From NCBI GenBank assembly GCA_945910005.1, contig OX246746.1, forward strand, positions 19,166,432-19,230,431: a DNA stretch of 64,000 nucleotides, in the 5' to 3' direction. Of the stretch, positions 44,530-55,879 are shown in pieces. The stretch's first letter is position 1. Each line of letters begins with the position of its first letter. The position numbers and the translations under genes were made by a program. The notes beneath the pieces were generated by a model. The model did no database searches. It had not been told where the DNA came from and saw only the letters and a list, made by a program, of their open reading frames with translations. This stretch comes from Isoperla grammatica. Lineage: Eukaryota > Arthropoda > Insecta > Plecoptera > Perlodidae.

Positions 44530-44600
44530 CAGCAGACAAAGCACACAGTCGTTCATCACTTGCTCCTCAACTCAGCTTTTCCTCAGACTCGCTTAGGTCC
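44530..44600 (-). repeat. Fragment shared with 60.69-60.75 kb
   Basis: CTCCTCAACTCAGCTTTTCC and CAGACTCGCT match, in opposite orientation, the right half of the inverted repeat at 60690-60753. A dispersed repeat of unknown class. Confidence 0.5.
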
Positions 44601-45321
44601 GGTCTTATAACGTGCCGCCAAAGATTACAAACTAATCTTTGGTTCCGCTAAACGTTTAGCACTAGGCTAAAGTTGAAAATGGGTATAACAACAGCCGGCA
44701 AGCATTAGCGGTGGTCCAAATGTTAGCCTCAGCCTAAATTTCCTGGCCGCTTGTCGATGCCCAGGCTAAATTTTAGCGCTGGCTAAAGTTAGTGTTGTGC
44801 ATTTTAATTAATTAATTGTATATAAAGTATTGTTTTAAATAGATTACGACTCAAAGAAGTAGAAGCAGAAACGTGGTGTTATTATTATAATCATGTATTT
44901 CAAATCGAGAGAAGTTTAAATATTCCCGCATTCACGGCATACCTGAGCCGCCGCATTCGTCCGGTCGGCTGTGCAGTAGCCTGTAGCGGCGGCTAGCGCA
45001 AGCGCATGGCAAGCGTTCATCAGCTGGGGTAATCTTTGAGGTTAGGAAGTTGCAGACTGAGTTTATTTGGTTCTCTAGAGATGCTTAGCTCCTAGGCCCT
45101 ACAAGTTTCTGTCATCCGAATGTTTCAAAGTATGTACGCGATGCTATGCGAATACAACTGTGTGCGTGTGTTCAATGTTTTCCGCAGTGTTGTGTTGTGT
45201 TGTCATTACAACACAAAGTCGGAGTCCTCACGTGTCATCGCTGTTGGTATCATCATTGTTGATCCCCTAACGTAAAACCCATGGTAACATCGCTCGAATA
45301 AAAGCAGGTAAGACAAGTTGA

Positions 45322-45322
45322 C

Positions 45323-45373
<51 letters not shown>

Positions 45374-45672
45374 CAGTAATCATTTTTCATAGGAACACCC
45401 GTTATAGGGTGCACCAGCACATCAGCTTTACCTGATGTGCCCCTCTTCAGGTGACTAACTAGGTTATTAGGGTGTTTGGATAACTGGGAAGGATTGCCCG
45501 AGGGCTAGGGCTATTAGTAGGACTCAATCCCAGCATTCACCTTTACGACTGAGGAAAACCTCGGAAAAAACCTTCAGTCAGGACTACAGGTGGCCGGAAG
45601 CCCGGAATCGAACCGGCGACCTCCCGAATTAGAGTCTCGCGTCTTACCGGTGAGCCACCTCCATCCAATGAT
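45322..45672 (-). mobile_element. tRNA-derived SINE
   Basis: Read on the minus strand, the element starts with a tRNA-like head containing an A box (TGGCTCACCGG) and a perfect B box (GGTTCGATTCC) about 35 bases later, continues through an unrelated body of roughly 230 bases, and ends in an (ATT)n tail (45322-45371 on this strand). This order is diagnostic of a tRNA-derived SINE transcribed by RNA polymerase III. The head is not a functional tRNA gene because the 3' acceptor half continues into the body. Parental tRNA not determined. Confidence 0.8.
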
Positions 45673-45789
45673 CATGACGTCTATCGGTGTTGACTACTGG
45701 GCCTAACTAAGCCTAGTTCGTAGTCCGAGGACTTGTAGTTCACGAATAGATGTGTTTTTATTTATTTATCGAATTTAGTTTAATTTTTC

Positions 45790-46100
45790 CTGCCCTGGGA
45801 CTGCTACCTTATCGTGGTGGGCAGGTTTGTGTGCTTTAATGATTCCTGGAGCTATGCCGGCGGAAGCGTATGCTTCTGGTAGGGCCACCCTAGCCGGACT
45901 GGTCGAGGAGGAGAAGTCAGACGAACTGCAGTCCACACCCCCATCCCCTTTCCTCCCCTTTCCCCTTTCCTCACGCGCCCTCCTACTTGCCCCTTTCCTC
46001 CTAACAACCCCCTATTTCATCTTCATAATTCACCCACTCATTGTCTCGATTAGCCTCGTTGCAAAAATATGAGACGTTAAGCCCAAATATCAATCAATCA
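45790..46100 (+). repeat. Dispersed retroposon-like fragment, copy 2
   Basis: Starts with CTGGGACTGCTACCTTATCG and GCTATGCCGGCGGAAGCG and contains CTGGTAGGGCCACCC. Its last 90 bases match 3380-3465, ending CCCAAATATC followed by AATC units. I recognise this type of sequence as a widespread 5'/3' non-coding module of invertebrate retroposons but cannot name the family safely. Confidence 0.5.
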
Positions 46101-46104
46101 ACCC

Positions 46105-47550
46105 TTAGTTTAATTTTTAGTTATGTTTTAGGCATATTTTTTTTTTTTTAAACGAATTTATGATCGAATTTACTATTACAATAATATTATTGTAATATCA
46201 TTGGTGTAATTCATTATCCTACTCTATACTCAATTCGTGGGTCTTTGTAGTAGGTTCATATGGTAACCGATAACCTTACAAACAGGACTGCAACATTTGT
46301 AGCGACGTTTGGTATATTATTAAAATGTGTGATTTCTTACAAACGCAATACATCTGGCATCCTTCTTTGAAAGTTATAAGTCTTTGATAATATAAAGCAT
46401 GGTCGACATTTTTTAAATTTTAAATGTCGTTTTGAGGTTTACGGACCAAAGAGTAAATTTCCCACGCAAAAGATTTTTATGAAAGAGTCACAAGATATTT
46501 AGGTTTATTCATCGCTCTACTTGAAACATCTCAAGCACCTCATCTCTCACGACTTCAAGAGATATAAAGATATAAAACTAATGTCTGTGGAAATTCTAAA
46601 ATGATAAGCCAGTAGGCCTACCTCATTGCAGTACCTTCCAATGCGTCGAATTAGAGACAAATGGTTGGGTCGACGGGAAAGAGATCACATGGACACATGT
46701 ACTTTGTGATAAAGTCAGTCGTCTCAATATTCTTTACATTACACGGTCCGTTATTTATTTACGTTAAAAAAGGCATGCACGCTGAAATTGAATGCACCCA
46801 TTGCGTCTGTAATTTTCAGCTGGAAGATAGGATCGTGAATGGGAGATGTCAAAAGTAAATGGTCCGTTAATAGGCCTCTTTGTAGAGCTGTAAGTACAGC
46901 CATCAAATAAACAACGCTTTTTCCACTTCCCCTTAAGTTTGCTTTGCATTGAAAGGTTTTTACTGGAAACTATTCCTACCAACTTTGAAGAGCAATAAAA
47001 CTCGATTTCTTCTCCACTGTAGTTTTAAGAAAACTGCAAAAGATTAAATCCAGTCAGCTTGAAAATAAAGTCATTGGAAAACAAACCTTCGCGCAGTTCC
47101 CGGCGCGCATTATCCAATTCCTTCGCCGCCACACTCGTTAAAATATATTAACTTGCTTCTTCCTAATGGCCTAATATATTTTATTTACCTAACCATTCTC
47201 AACGCCCCACAATTAATGTATAAGTGTCTCCTAGAAGTACCTCCACTTAGATAATTATGGATTGTACCTCCGAGTACTTAACTCACCACATTTACTTCAT
47301 CTCTCATCTCGATGTGTCACAGTGGAAACATGGAAACTCGGAGAAGAAGCCCGAACATCAGCCATAATATTCCATTCTGGAAACAAAAACGAGAGTTAGA
47401 ATTAACGTAATAATAAGTAACTGTTTGAATTTGCGTAACAGTGGACTAGTAACTCATCGTGTATAGCAAAGCCACCCTAGACCTTAATAAAAAAAAGTAA
47501 ACACCATTAAAATGATTCTTTTTTAAATTGAACCTGGAAAACGAGCTATC
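46105..47550. other. Intergenic, nothing recognised
   Basis: Unique-looking AT-rich sequence; no gene supported. Confidence 0.5.
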
Positions 47551-47786
47551 AGTTAAGAGATAGATAGATAGATAGATAGATGGTCTTTATTGAAGGCGGG
47601 ATTAAGGCCAGTTGGGCCTTCTCTTACATCCAACCTACTTAGGGCCTATACACTAACAAAAATCAACGTCTCATTCATCCATCCCATTCACTCTATTTAT
47701 TTTCCATTAACATTATTAAGGGAAGCATGGTCACATTACAACTACCAACGAGTACATTCTGCCATAATTGGTATTTAAAATAAGTG

Positions 47787-49826
47787 TTAATTTTTATTAA
47801 AATAGTGATTGTGAGTTTTTAATCGAAATAACCCTAAATTGTCATGATAAACATCCCTTATCTCTGCAGGTAGAGCATTCCAGGTGCGTATAGCATGTAT
47901 TATGAAGGAATTATCTAAAATATTAGTTCTGTGGATAGGAAAAGCTAGTATAGTGCCGGATCTTGATCTGGTGTTGAAAGAGTGATTTGAATGAAGATAA
48001 TGGAAGTTTGACGCGAGATAACTAGGTGAAGAAGTAGAGAGAATACGGTGGGTAAGACAAACAGAATGAAGGTTACGACGGTCTTTTAAGCGGATCCAGG
48101 ATAACTGTTTGAAGCCAGGAGTAATGTGGTCATATTTTCTTATTCCTAAGATAAACCTAACGCACGAGTTTTGGGCACGTTGAAGACGGATGGCTAGGTC
48201 TTCTGTTAGGTCGTTGTAAACGACGTCACAGTAGTCAAAGTGAGGAATTATGAGCGTTTGTACTAGGAGAGTCTTAAGTCTAGTCGGAAGAAAATTCTTT
48301 AGTCTGTTTAATGAGTGTAAAGCTGAGTAAGTTTTTTGACATATGTGCTTGGTATGATTGTTCCAGGAGAGGTCGTCTGTCATGTGTAGTCCTAAGTTTT
48401 TTATGTTGTTTTGGAAGGGTATTGTTAGGTCGTTCAAAGTTATTTTATGGACATTTGAAATGTTTATTTTATTCAACAATTTATGATATCCAATTATTAT
48501 AGATTGGGATTTAAGTGGGTTTATTAGCAACCCATGTTTGGTTGCCCAGGTAGTCAGATTTTCCAAGTCATTATTAATCAAATCTATAGCGGCGTCGAGT
48601 TTCAGTGGGGAGGCATGCAAGTATATTTGCAGATCGTCAGCATAGAGGTGGTGATGACAATACTTTAATGCTTTTGAAATACTATTTATGTAGAGAGAAA
48701 ACAATAGAGGTCCGAGGACACTTCCTTGAGGAACACCAGCTCTTAATGTCTGCCATTGAGATTGACAATCAAGTGATATTATACTTTGCTTACGATCACG
48801 AAAGTATGACTCGAACCATTGTATCACCGGCGCAGAAAAGTTTATGGTTTTCAGTTTTGCAATTAGTATATCTATATCGACCGAGTCAAAGGCCTTGCTA
48901 AAGTCGAGTAATGTTAGGATAGTCAATTGTCTATGGTCCATTTTAGATCTAATGTCGTCAGTAACTTTTATAAGAGCTGTACATGTGCTGTGGTTGACCC
49001 GAAACCCTGATTGATGTTGGTCTAAAATGTCGTTTTGTGTCAGGTATACAGACACTTGAGTATGAACGATGTATTCGAGAACTTTTGATAGTGCTGGTAA
49101 TATGCTAATTGGTCTGTAGTCTCCTGCCGTTTCAGGCTTTACTTTTTTCGCAAGAGGACGAACTAATGCGTGTGTCCACATATGAGGATAGGAAGAACTA
49201 GTAAGGGAGAAGTTAAGTAAATAAGTAATAGGTTCAATTAAAAATGGGGAATGTTTGATCATGTGTTTAATAAGTTCTATAGGGATATTATCTACTCCTT
49301 GGGCATTGGACTGGATACGATTTATAGCACGTAGAGCAGTTTGAGGCGTCACGTGTGAGAAATAGAACTTCTCATAAGGTTGTATATTTCTATTGTTTGA
49401 TAATTCGTTTAAAAAAATTTTTTTAATTGTGGGGTCGATTTCTTGCACTGGCTGGATAAAATGCGAGTTAAGTGAATCCAGGGGTATCGCAATAGGGGGT
49501 TCGTCTTCCTTTTGCTTGCCTACCCCCATGTGGGAGATAGTCCGCCAAAGTTTTTTAGAAGGCATTTTTGGGTCGAGTAAACTATATGCATGCCTCCGCT
49601 TTTCCGTGCGTATCAGTTGATTTGTCTTGTTTCTAAGTGTTTTGTATTTATCTCTGTTTTCAGGGGTAGAAAAAGATTTATAAATGTTGAAAGCTGCGTC
49701 TCGTCTTGCCATGTAATCTCTTATGTCGTTGGTTAGCCACGGAGCTGGAGGTTTAGTCACTCGAACCGTCTTTAAAGGAGCGTGCTCGTCATAAAGCTGT
49801 ATAACTAACGAGTTGAATTCTAACAA
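47787..49826 (-). CDS. LINE ORF2, reverse transcriptase part
   Basis: A 679-codon frame (open a little further upstream). RT motifs by residue: RPISILPALSKVLE (238-251), motif A LDFSKAFDSVD (307-317), motif B GVPQGSVLGPLLF (364-376), motif C YADD (395-398), and the thumb with HFDYCDVVYNDL (529-540). The Asp pair of YADD and the Asp of motif A are present, so the catalytic core looks intact. The C-terminus ends in the conserved RTWNALP-type region (647-653) seen in CR1/Jockey-like elements. It acts in target-primed reverse transcription of the element's RNA. The upstream joint to the endonuclease is broken by a frameshift. Confidence 0.93.
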   Translation of the reverse strand: MLEFNSLVIQLYDEHAPLKTVRVTKPPAPWLTNDIRDYMARRDAAFNIYKSFSTPENRDKYKTLRNKTNQLIRTEKRRHAYSLLDPKMPSKKLWRTISHMGVGKQKEDEPPIAIPLDSLNSHFIQPVQEIDPTIKKIFLNELSNNRNIQPYEKFYFSHVTPQTALRAINRIQSNAQGVDNIPIELIKHMIKHSPFLIEPITYLLNFSLTSSSYPHMWTHALVRPLAKKVKPETAGDYRPISILPALSKVLEYIVHTQVSVYLTQNDILDQHQSGFRVNHSTCTALIKVTDDIRSKMDHRQLTILTLLDFSKAFDSVDIDILIAKLKTINFSAPVIQWFESYFRDRKQSIISLDCQSQWQTLRAGVPQGSVLGPLLFSLYINSISKALKYCHHHLYADDLQIYLHASPLKLDAAIDLINNDLENLTTWATKHGLLINPLKSQSIIIGYHKLLNKINISNVHKITLNDLTIPFQNNIKNLGLHMTDDLSWNNHTKHICQKTYSALHSLNRLKNFLPTRLKTLLVQTLIIPHFDYCDVVYNDLTEDLAIRLQRAQNSCVRFILGIRKYDHITPGFKQLSWIRLKDRRNLHSVCLTHRILSTSSPSYLASNFHYLHSNHSFNTRSRSGTILAFPIHRTNILDNSFIIHAIRTWNALPAEIRDVYHDNLGLFRLKTHNHYFNKN

Positions 49827-50006
49827 TTTTTCGTCAATAGTGTTTAAGTTAATAATGTTGTGCCAAGGGATGGCTATAGAGTCTTCTGTAAAGCGTTCGG
49901 TGTCGATGTGTTTTAAAAAGCGTTTAGTAATGAACTTTGCTTTGTGTTTTGGTACTCGAATAGAATATTGTAAATAAATCAGGTCATGATATGAAATGCC
50001 AGGTAC

Positions 50007-50576
50007 TTAGAGTTGTCCATGATTAAGGATTTTACTTACATCCGAAGTTAACATTAAATCAATTAATGTGTGAGAGGTAGATGTGTGGTGTGTAGGTTGT
50101 AGGGGCAGTACTTCAAGGTTACATGATTCGAAAATTGTGGTTAGTTGTTTTGTATCTGTATGATTGGGAAGTTGAAGGTTGGTATTAAAATCACCCATTA
50201 CTATAACATTTTTATAATGCGGTAACCAAGCTAAGAGTGAATTTTCAAAATCGGTAAGAAATCCGATCTTGGGAGGGCGATACACTACCGCTAAGAGAAC
50301 TTTCTGATGGGAAACAATTATTTCGAATATTAGGTATTCAGGCCGTGAACAGTATTCGCTCGGAGAAGTACTTAGAATTTTAAATTTAACATCGTTACGG
50401 ATATAAGCACATACCCCTCCACCCCGTTTTTTTAATCTATCATGTCTTATCAGACGATATCCATCTAAATTGACGAGAGCAGTGTTGAGAGATGGCTTCA
50501 ACCAGGATTCACTAATAAGAATAACGTGGATATGACATTCGTCTGTGATCACATTTAGGTCGTGAATGTGAGACAT
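50007..50576 (-). CDS. LINE ORF2, apurinic-type endonuclease part
   Basis: A 189-codon frame. Motifs: ISESWLK (21-27) with the metal-binding Glu, GGGVCAYI (52-59), AVVYRPP (96-102), VMGDFNTNL (126-134) with the Asp/Asn pair, and a terminal LIDLMLTSD (171-179) corresponding to the conserved end of the fold. It would nick target DNA to prime reverse transcription. The frame stops at 50007 just where the linker to the RT starts; the linker (49827-50000) is open in the neighbouring frame. The ATG at 50576 is not necessarily the start, since matching sequence continues upstream in frame. Confidence 0.9.
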   Translation of the reverse strand: MSHIHDLNVITDECHIHVILISESWLKPSLNTALVNLDGYRLIRHDRLKKRGGGVCAYIRNDVKFKILSTSPSEYCSRPEYLIFEIIVSHQKVLLAVVYRPPKIGFLTDFENSLLAWLPHYKNVIVMGDFNTNLQLPNHTDTKQLTTIFESCNLEVLPLQPTHHTSTSHTLIDLMLTSDVSKILNHGQL

Positions 50577-50749
50577 GAGGGAGGAAGCGTTGAGGTGAAC
50601 AACCTGGAGGGACCTTGGGTGACTCGCGAGCCGGGTGCTGAGTGTTTGGCCAGTGGCCGGGTGGCTACCAGGCGTGAGAGGGGGTGAAGGGGTGGAATCT
50701 AGGTGAGCGAAAGAGAATGGGAGGGTGTTTCTAGACCAAAATAAAATAG

Positions 50750-53480
50750 TTAATAAATTAACATTTTCGTCCGTGAATTCTATAGATAATGTTCATTGTC
50801 AAGATCATAACTATATTTGAGCAATTAAAGCATACAAAGTAGGGATGCGATACGATTTAAAAATTTTAATTGAAAATTGTTAGATAACAAAAATTGTCGC
50901 GATTAATTACGATTTTAATCGTGGTGGAATGAAATGAAATTAAATATAAAATTAAAGAACATTGTTGAGCATACGGCTGGAGGCATTATATATACTTGTT
51001 TTCTTTTTATCGTTATCGTCTTGCGCCAGTGAACGTGTTTTGAAGTAATTTTAAATAATATATAGTTTGCAGTTTAAAAGCAAACAATGCGACTGTTATT
51101 CATTTGCAATCCTCTAAAATAGGATAATAGAGGAGACAGATCCTTCTTATACTGCTGCAACCGCAATTAATTATTAAAGTGTCTATATTATTCAGATATC
51201 GTATCAGACATCTTATTTCTTAGTTTTATCAAATACACTGTAATTCGATTATAAGGACTTGTATGGATTGTGTGAGTCGATTAAGTCGAACGCCAGGCAT
51301 ACTCTGACTGATTGACTGACTGACTGACTGACTGACTGACTGACTGACTGACTTGACTGACTAACTGACTGACTGACTTTCGTAAAGTAATACAATATGA
51401 ATAACCTAAACCAGTGGACAAATTGATGTTGTAACTCGGCAACTAAAAAAACAGCGGCTCTTTCATATGACCGCGTCTAACAATAACACATAACACAACA
51501 AATCTTCCTTCTAAAAACATGTCTACACATCTTTGTTTCGTTCGTTTCCAAGTCTATACTTTGTAAACTGATTTGGTTTGTATATTTTAGGAAATATTAG
51601 CATGATATATATTTATATTCAAGGAATACAAGATACGTATAAACTTCACATAAAACCTTATTAGACTAGTTTCAAATAAGGTCGCCTGCCAACAGCGAGT
51701 ATATGGTAGGGACACTGTTTCAATAACAGCTGCAGTTGCGTCGTAGTTTTGGGCAGTTCTGTTGCAGTCAACACAATATACAAAGCGTCGTTATCGTGGA
51801 TAGAATGTATTCGTCTTGAAATTGTTACCGCTTTTCAACTGTCAGCAAGAAACTATACAGATATCGTTTTCAGTATATGGATGTTTGGAAAAATTAAACT
51901 CACGCTTCGTATACTCTTATCCATTCAACCGTTACGTCATAACTAGTGTGTAGCTATTTTCAGAGAAACATTACATTATTTATTGTATGTCTGATTATTA
52001 ATAATATTTTTTGTAGGAACAGCTGTTGTAATTGTGTCACACCCAGCACCACTGAATTGCGGTCGTATAAGTGCAGCATTTTTTCAAGTATAATATATAA
52101 TGTTTTGCAAATTATCGTTTTTGACTGGAATAATTTTGTGGAACATACCCTACTTTCAAAATTAAAAATGAAGCTTACACAGACTATTGTCGGAACGAAC
52201 CAACATTATAGTATCTCGTGTGTGATAGTCTATATTGTTTCCTTCGTGCAACAGTTTAAAAGCATGTTCAAGGTCAGCAGAGCGCCTGTTTTGTTTAGGT
52301 CCGGTGGAAATTCGACCTAGAAGTTAACAAAGTAGTATGCTGCAGAGGGGAATTGGACACTGAACCCTCCGCATTGGAACAGTACGTAGGGTTATGAGTT
52401 ATAGCAAAACACCATCCTGCTCTGAATAACGTTCAACACTTCAAACTCATACACTGGACATTACTCTTCAATAATTTCAATAGTTATTATTTGTATTCTT
52501 CTTAAAAGATAATTACAATCCACGCAGTCCAAGATCCCTTCTGAAAATGTAATTCTTTCAAACGTTGCTCTTCGTGTGAATGTGAGCATTATCTATCTAT
52601 CATGAGCCACGGTTTGACCGCTTTGCGTCCAATGCGACTTGGCAGCTTTTCCCCGTACGTTCGTGCTTTTCCTACTTCCAATTAACCAACCACTATACAC
52701 ATTCATGTTATATAGTAAAATACACCAAACGCGTTGTTTTACTCTCTTTCACTATACAAACTTTCAACAATGTTTTATAATGCATATAGCTTCAGGAGAA
52801 GAGGATAACATTAATTGAACGCATATATTGTTCACATCCATATTATAATAATATTCTGACGAAACCTTAATCTCACATCCACGAACTAATGGCGAATATA
52901 TTACTACAGCGTTGAGTCTTCTCTTTGTAAGCTGCAGATATTGTATATCACGATATACAACACAACGACGAAGCCGCGGGGGAAGAGGGGGACTTACGGG
53001 ACAACATTAACATTATTACATCAAACACAATCGCTCTACCTATCATATAGATTATTTCTTATTCGCTAAACTTTATGTTTGAGTGTGTGTGTGTGTTTTC
53101 AACTGGAATGAGTGTTTTCATTTAATGATGAACAGTTAATTGAACAAAGTGTTCGTAAAGGAGCAATACCTCTCATTATACAGCTATAGGAGGTAATAAA
53201 AGCCTTATGGGGTCATACCATGCTATGCTTGTGCGCAACTTCGACGAAATATTAGTCTCCAATCAGTCTGTCTGCGCGCAACGTGTTCGTTTTGTCGAGA
53301 GCAAAACTCTGTGCGGTGTGATTCACCGTATATATATATGTATATACATCGCTTTTATGAGGGTACGGTTTCTCAACTATGCAATACTCAACGTAATTAC
53401 AAAACGCTATGGTGGTAGTGGAATCGTGGAGTATGGAAACTCACTTCACCGACCGTGATTCGGAGTTTTATAGTGTGTTT
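50750..53480. other. Intergenic, nothing recognised
   Basis: Apart from an ACTG microsatellite (51303-51378) I see only AT-rich unique sequence. A 124-codon frame at 51946-52320 has no recognisable motif. Confidence 0.45.
51303..51378. repeat. ACTG microsatellite
   Basis: About 18 ACTG units with interruptions near 51352 and 51362. Confidence 0.95.
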
Positions 53481-53486
53481 CTCGTT

Positions 53487-54090
53487 TATAGTGAGGGCAT
53501 TTAGCTCGAAATACTGGCAGAATAGTGCAAAATGTGATAAGAATTTTTCCTTCGGTGGAAAAATCGTAAATTGTGTGCTCTTCTATTTAAAGACCATCCT
53601 CAAAAAATCTACCGGTAACTTTGGGCCCCAGGGCTGTCCAAAGTGGGACAAAAATCACAATTATGCGAATTGACAATCCATTTTCAAATTCGGTCATAAA
53701 ATGAATTCAGAAAAATGTTAGGCGTACAATGTAAAAAAATAAAAATCTAGGGTTGTCCAAAGCCAAGTTTTGTGGCAAAATGTAAATGCTACATTCTGAA
53801 TGTTACCTATATAATCATTCTCTATGGACAGTTTTCATTTCTTGCGATTATATTATCATCAAATAATGACCATATATGAATTCTTACTAGAATTTTGTTG
53901 TTCAGGGGTGACCAAAGAGTATAAAGTGTCATCATTACGGATAATGTCCATGTAAACCAAATATACATAGCGACAACGATATGAATGTTATATGTGGATT
54001 CATTTGTTACCTTTCAGATAATTCGTAATAATTAGAAGAACACAATGCCTCGTAATATTTCGTATCAATAATTTCAGGGTTGACCAATTC
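53487..54090 (+). repeat. Left long inverted repeat of the transposon
   Basis: Contains four direct iterations of a GGGKTGWCCAAA-type motif: CAGGGCTGTCCAAAG (53630), TAGGGTTGTCCAAAG (53750), CAGGGGTGACCAAAG (53904) and CAGGGTTGACCAAT (54075). These may be binding sites for the element's own protein. Confidence 0.75.
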
Positions 54091-54369
54091 AAAAAAATAG
54101 TAATTGTCTTCGTCGTGCATGAAATTTGTGTTTTGTGCGAATACGCACAGCATAGTACGAACATTTAACTACAGGTGACATCCACGTGTTCCTTTTGTGC
54201 GTAGGCCCAATAGAAGAAACAAGTATGGAAAGAAGCTTGTTAATAATTGTCGACACTACACTTTTGAGCACACACGCTTGAGCATGAAAACTAAACTACA
54301 GGGCGTTTAGCAAGACTGCAGACTATTTTCTAGACTGTACATTTCATGCCAATCTCGAGAAGGAGATTT

Positions 54370-55731
54370 AGACGACTTTTTTGCACATGAGAACCATTCA
54401 TATCCTCCCGCATTGTCAAAAAACGGTCAATTGCGCTCATGCACTAAGTCCGACGCGTTTATTCGCATCGAAACGCTCGGTACTACAGTTTATGATAAGC
54501 CTGAATGTACGGCTGTCGTAATTGATGGCGCAGCTGCTGTTCACATGTTGAAGCCAGGAGCGTCTAAAACTCTTGGTGAATTCAGGGATAACATTTTTAT
54601 TCCTTATATCATGTCTGTCCGTAAGATAAATGCAGTAAGAGTTGATGTCGCTTTTGACAGATATTTCCAGGACAGTCTGAAGAGCCATGCCCGCCTTAAG
54701 AGTGGCAGTGGTGTGAAGCTAAAAGTTGGATACAATACAACACCAATATCCCTAAACAGTGGAATTAATTTCTGCATGATGATGACAACAAAGATGCCCT
54801 CTTCAAGCTTTTGGCAGAAGGATCGTCGGAAGTAGAGGATGTAAGACACACTATTGTCGCAACACATGGTGTTTCAGTTTTGGTGTCAAGAAATTCAAAT
54901 GTTCCACTGATATCCAATCTACAGCCATGCAACCATGAAGAAGCGGATTCAAGAGTGTTTTTACACGTTATGAATGCTTCATTGCATGGCCATAAGCGAA
55001 TACTAATCAACACAGTTGATACGGATGTGTTGGTCATTGCAATTCACGTGTTCAAGTACCTTGGCATTGAAGAGCTGTGAATATGCTTCGGAGTTGGCAA
55101 ACAAAAGCGATTTCTTCCGATACACGAGTACGTCACGGCACTTGGAGTTGAGAAGTGTGAAGCAATTATCTACTGATATACGTTTACCGGATGCGACACT
55201 GTCTCTTCATTTGCAGGGCGAGGTAAGAAAACAGCTTGGGATGTTTGGTCTGTCTACCCTGAAGCACATGATGCATTCAATCAACTTTCCCGATTCCCAG
55301 AAAACATAGAACGTTTCATGAACGTAATTGAGCGTTATACTGCCCTTTTGTATGACAGAGGAAGCCCTTGCGAGGCAGTCAATGACTGCAGGAAGATGCT
55401 TTTCACAAAGAAGAACCGACCTTTGGAAAGAATACCACCGACCCGAGCTGCCTTGCTTGAGCATACCAAGAGAGCTTCGTACAGTATCAGGCGGGTGTTT
55501 GGAGGAGATGCCTGATGCGGGACCAGCAACTTCCACTGCCTACTGATTGGGGATGGGAACGCAGCCAGGAGAGCAGATTTCAACCATTCTGGACGTCCCT
55601 GGGAGAGGCGTTTACAGCATTGCTCAGAACTTATTCGGTGTGGCTGCAATACAAGATGCAGTAAAAACTGCAAATGTGCAAAGGCAGCACTAGCATGCAC
55701 ACAATTGTGCAAGTGTGATGGACAGTGTTAA
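54370..55731 (+). pseudogene. Decayed transposon-encoded PIN/FEN1-like protein gene
   Basis: Recognisable family blocks in order: VVIDGAAAVHML (from about 54509) and RVDVAFDRY with acidic residues typical of a PIN/FEN1-like nuclease fold, HEEADSRVFLHV (54934), NTVDTDVLVIAI (about 55009), FTGCDTVSSFAGRG (55183), ERIPPTRAALLEHTKRA (about 55423) and a C-terminal Cys-rich tail ending KCDGQC before TAA (55729-55731). Related multi-copy, uncharacterised proteins with the same blocks are common in cnidarians, fish and other animals; I know of no assigned function. The copy is broken: a frameshift near 54745, nonsense codons at 54766-54768, 55078-55080 and 55174-55176 and frameshifts near 55515-55530 and 55600. 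All acidic blocks survive, so the decay is recent. Confidence 0.8.
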
Positions 55732-55879
55732 TTTCAAAGTAAACATAATTAAATCTGTATGCCATGTAAAAATATCTTCAGTATACCCAATATTTCCTAT
55801 TTTCATCTCAATAATTCATCAAAACCCATTAAGAAGTAACTACCGTGTCGTAAGATATTGTATCTGTTTATACCATCAT

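Larger units (their letters stand above)
47556..50740 (-). mobile_element. APE-type non-LTR retrotransposon (CR1/L2/Jockey-like), frameshifted copy
   Basis: Minus-strand order: apurinic endonuclease (50576 down to 50007), linker, reverse transcriptase (to 47787), about 215 bases of 3' UTR with AATAAAG, then a (TATC)n tail at 47556-47580. The endonuclease frame remains open upstream of its first ATG, to about 50730, without a clear first ORF, so the copy is probably 5'-truncated. One frameshift near 50000 separates the two domains; otherwise the long frame is intact, so the copy is fairly young. The tail of simple repeats is typical of this superfamily. A short 3' fragment of the same family lies at 26208-26302. 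Confidence 0.9.

Noticed and set aside
45590..45672. Functional tRNA gene on the minus strand
   Set aside because: A and B boxes are present, but the sequence continues into a SINE body with an (ATT)n tail and the acceptor stem is not that of a mature tRNA.
51946..52320. 124-codon hydrophobic + strand frame
   Set aside because: Low-complexity, AT-driven composition, no motif, no start or splice context.
54413..55731. A functional host gene for the PIN-like protein
   Set aside because: Several frameshifts and three nonsense codons interrupt it, and it lies between long inverted repeats; treated as a decayed transposon gene.
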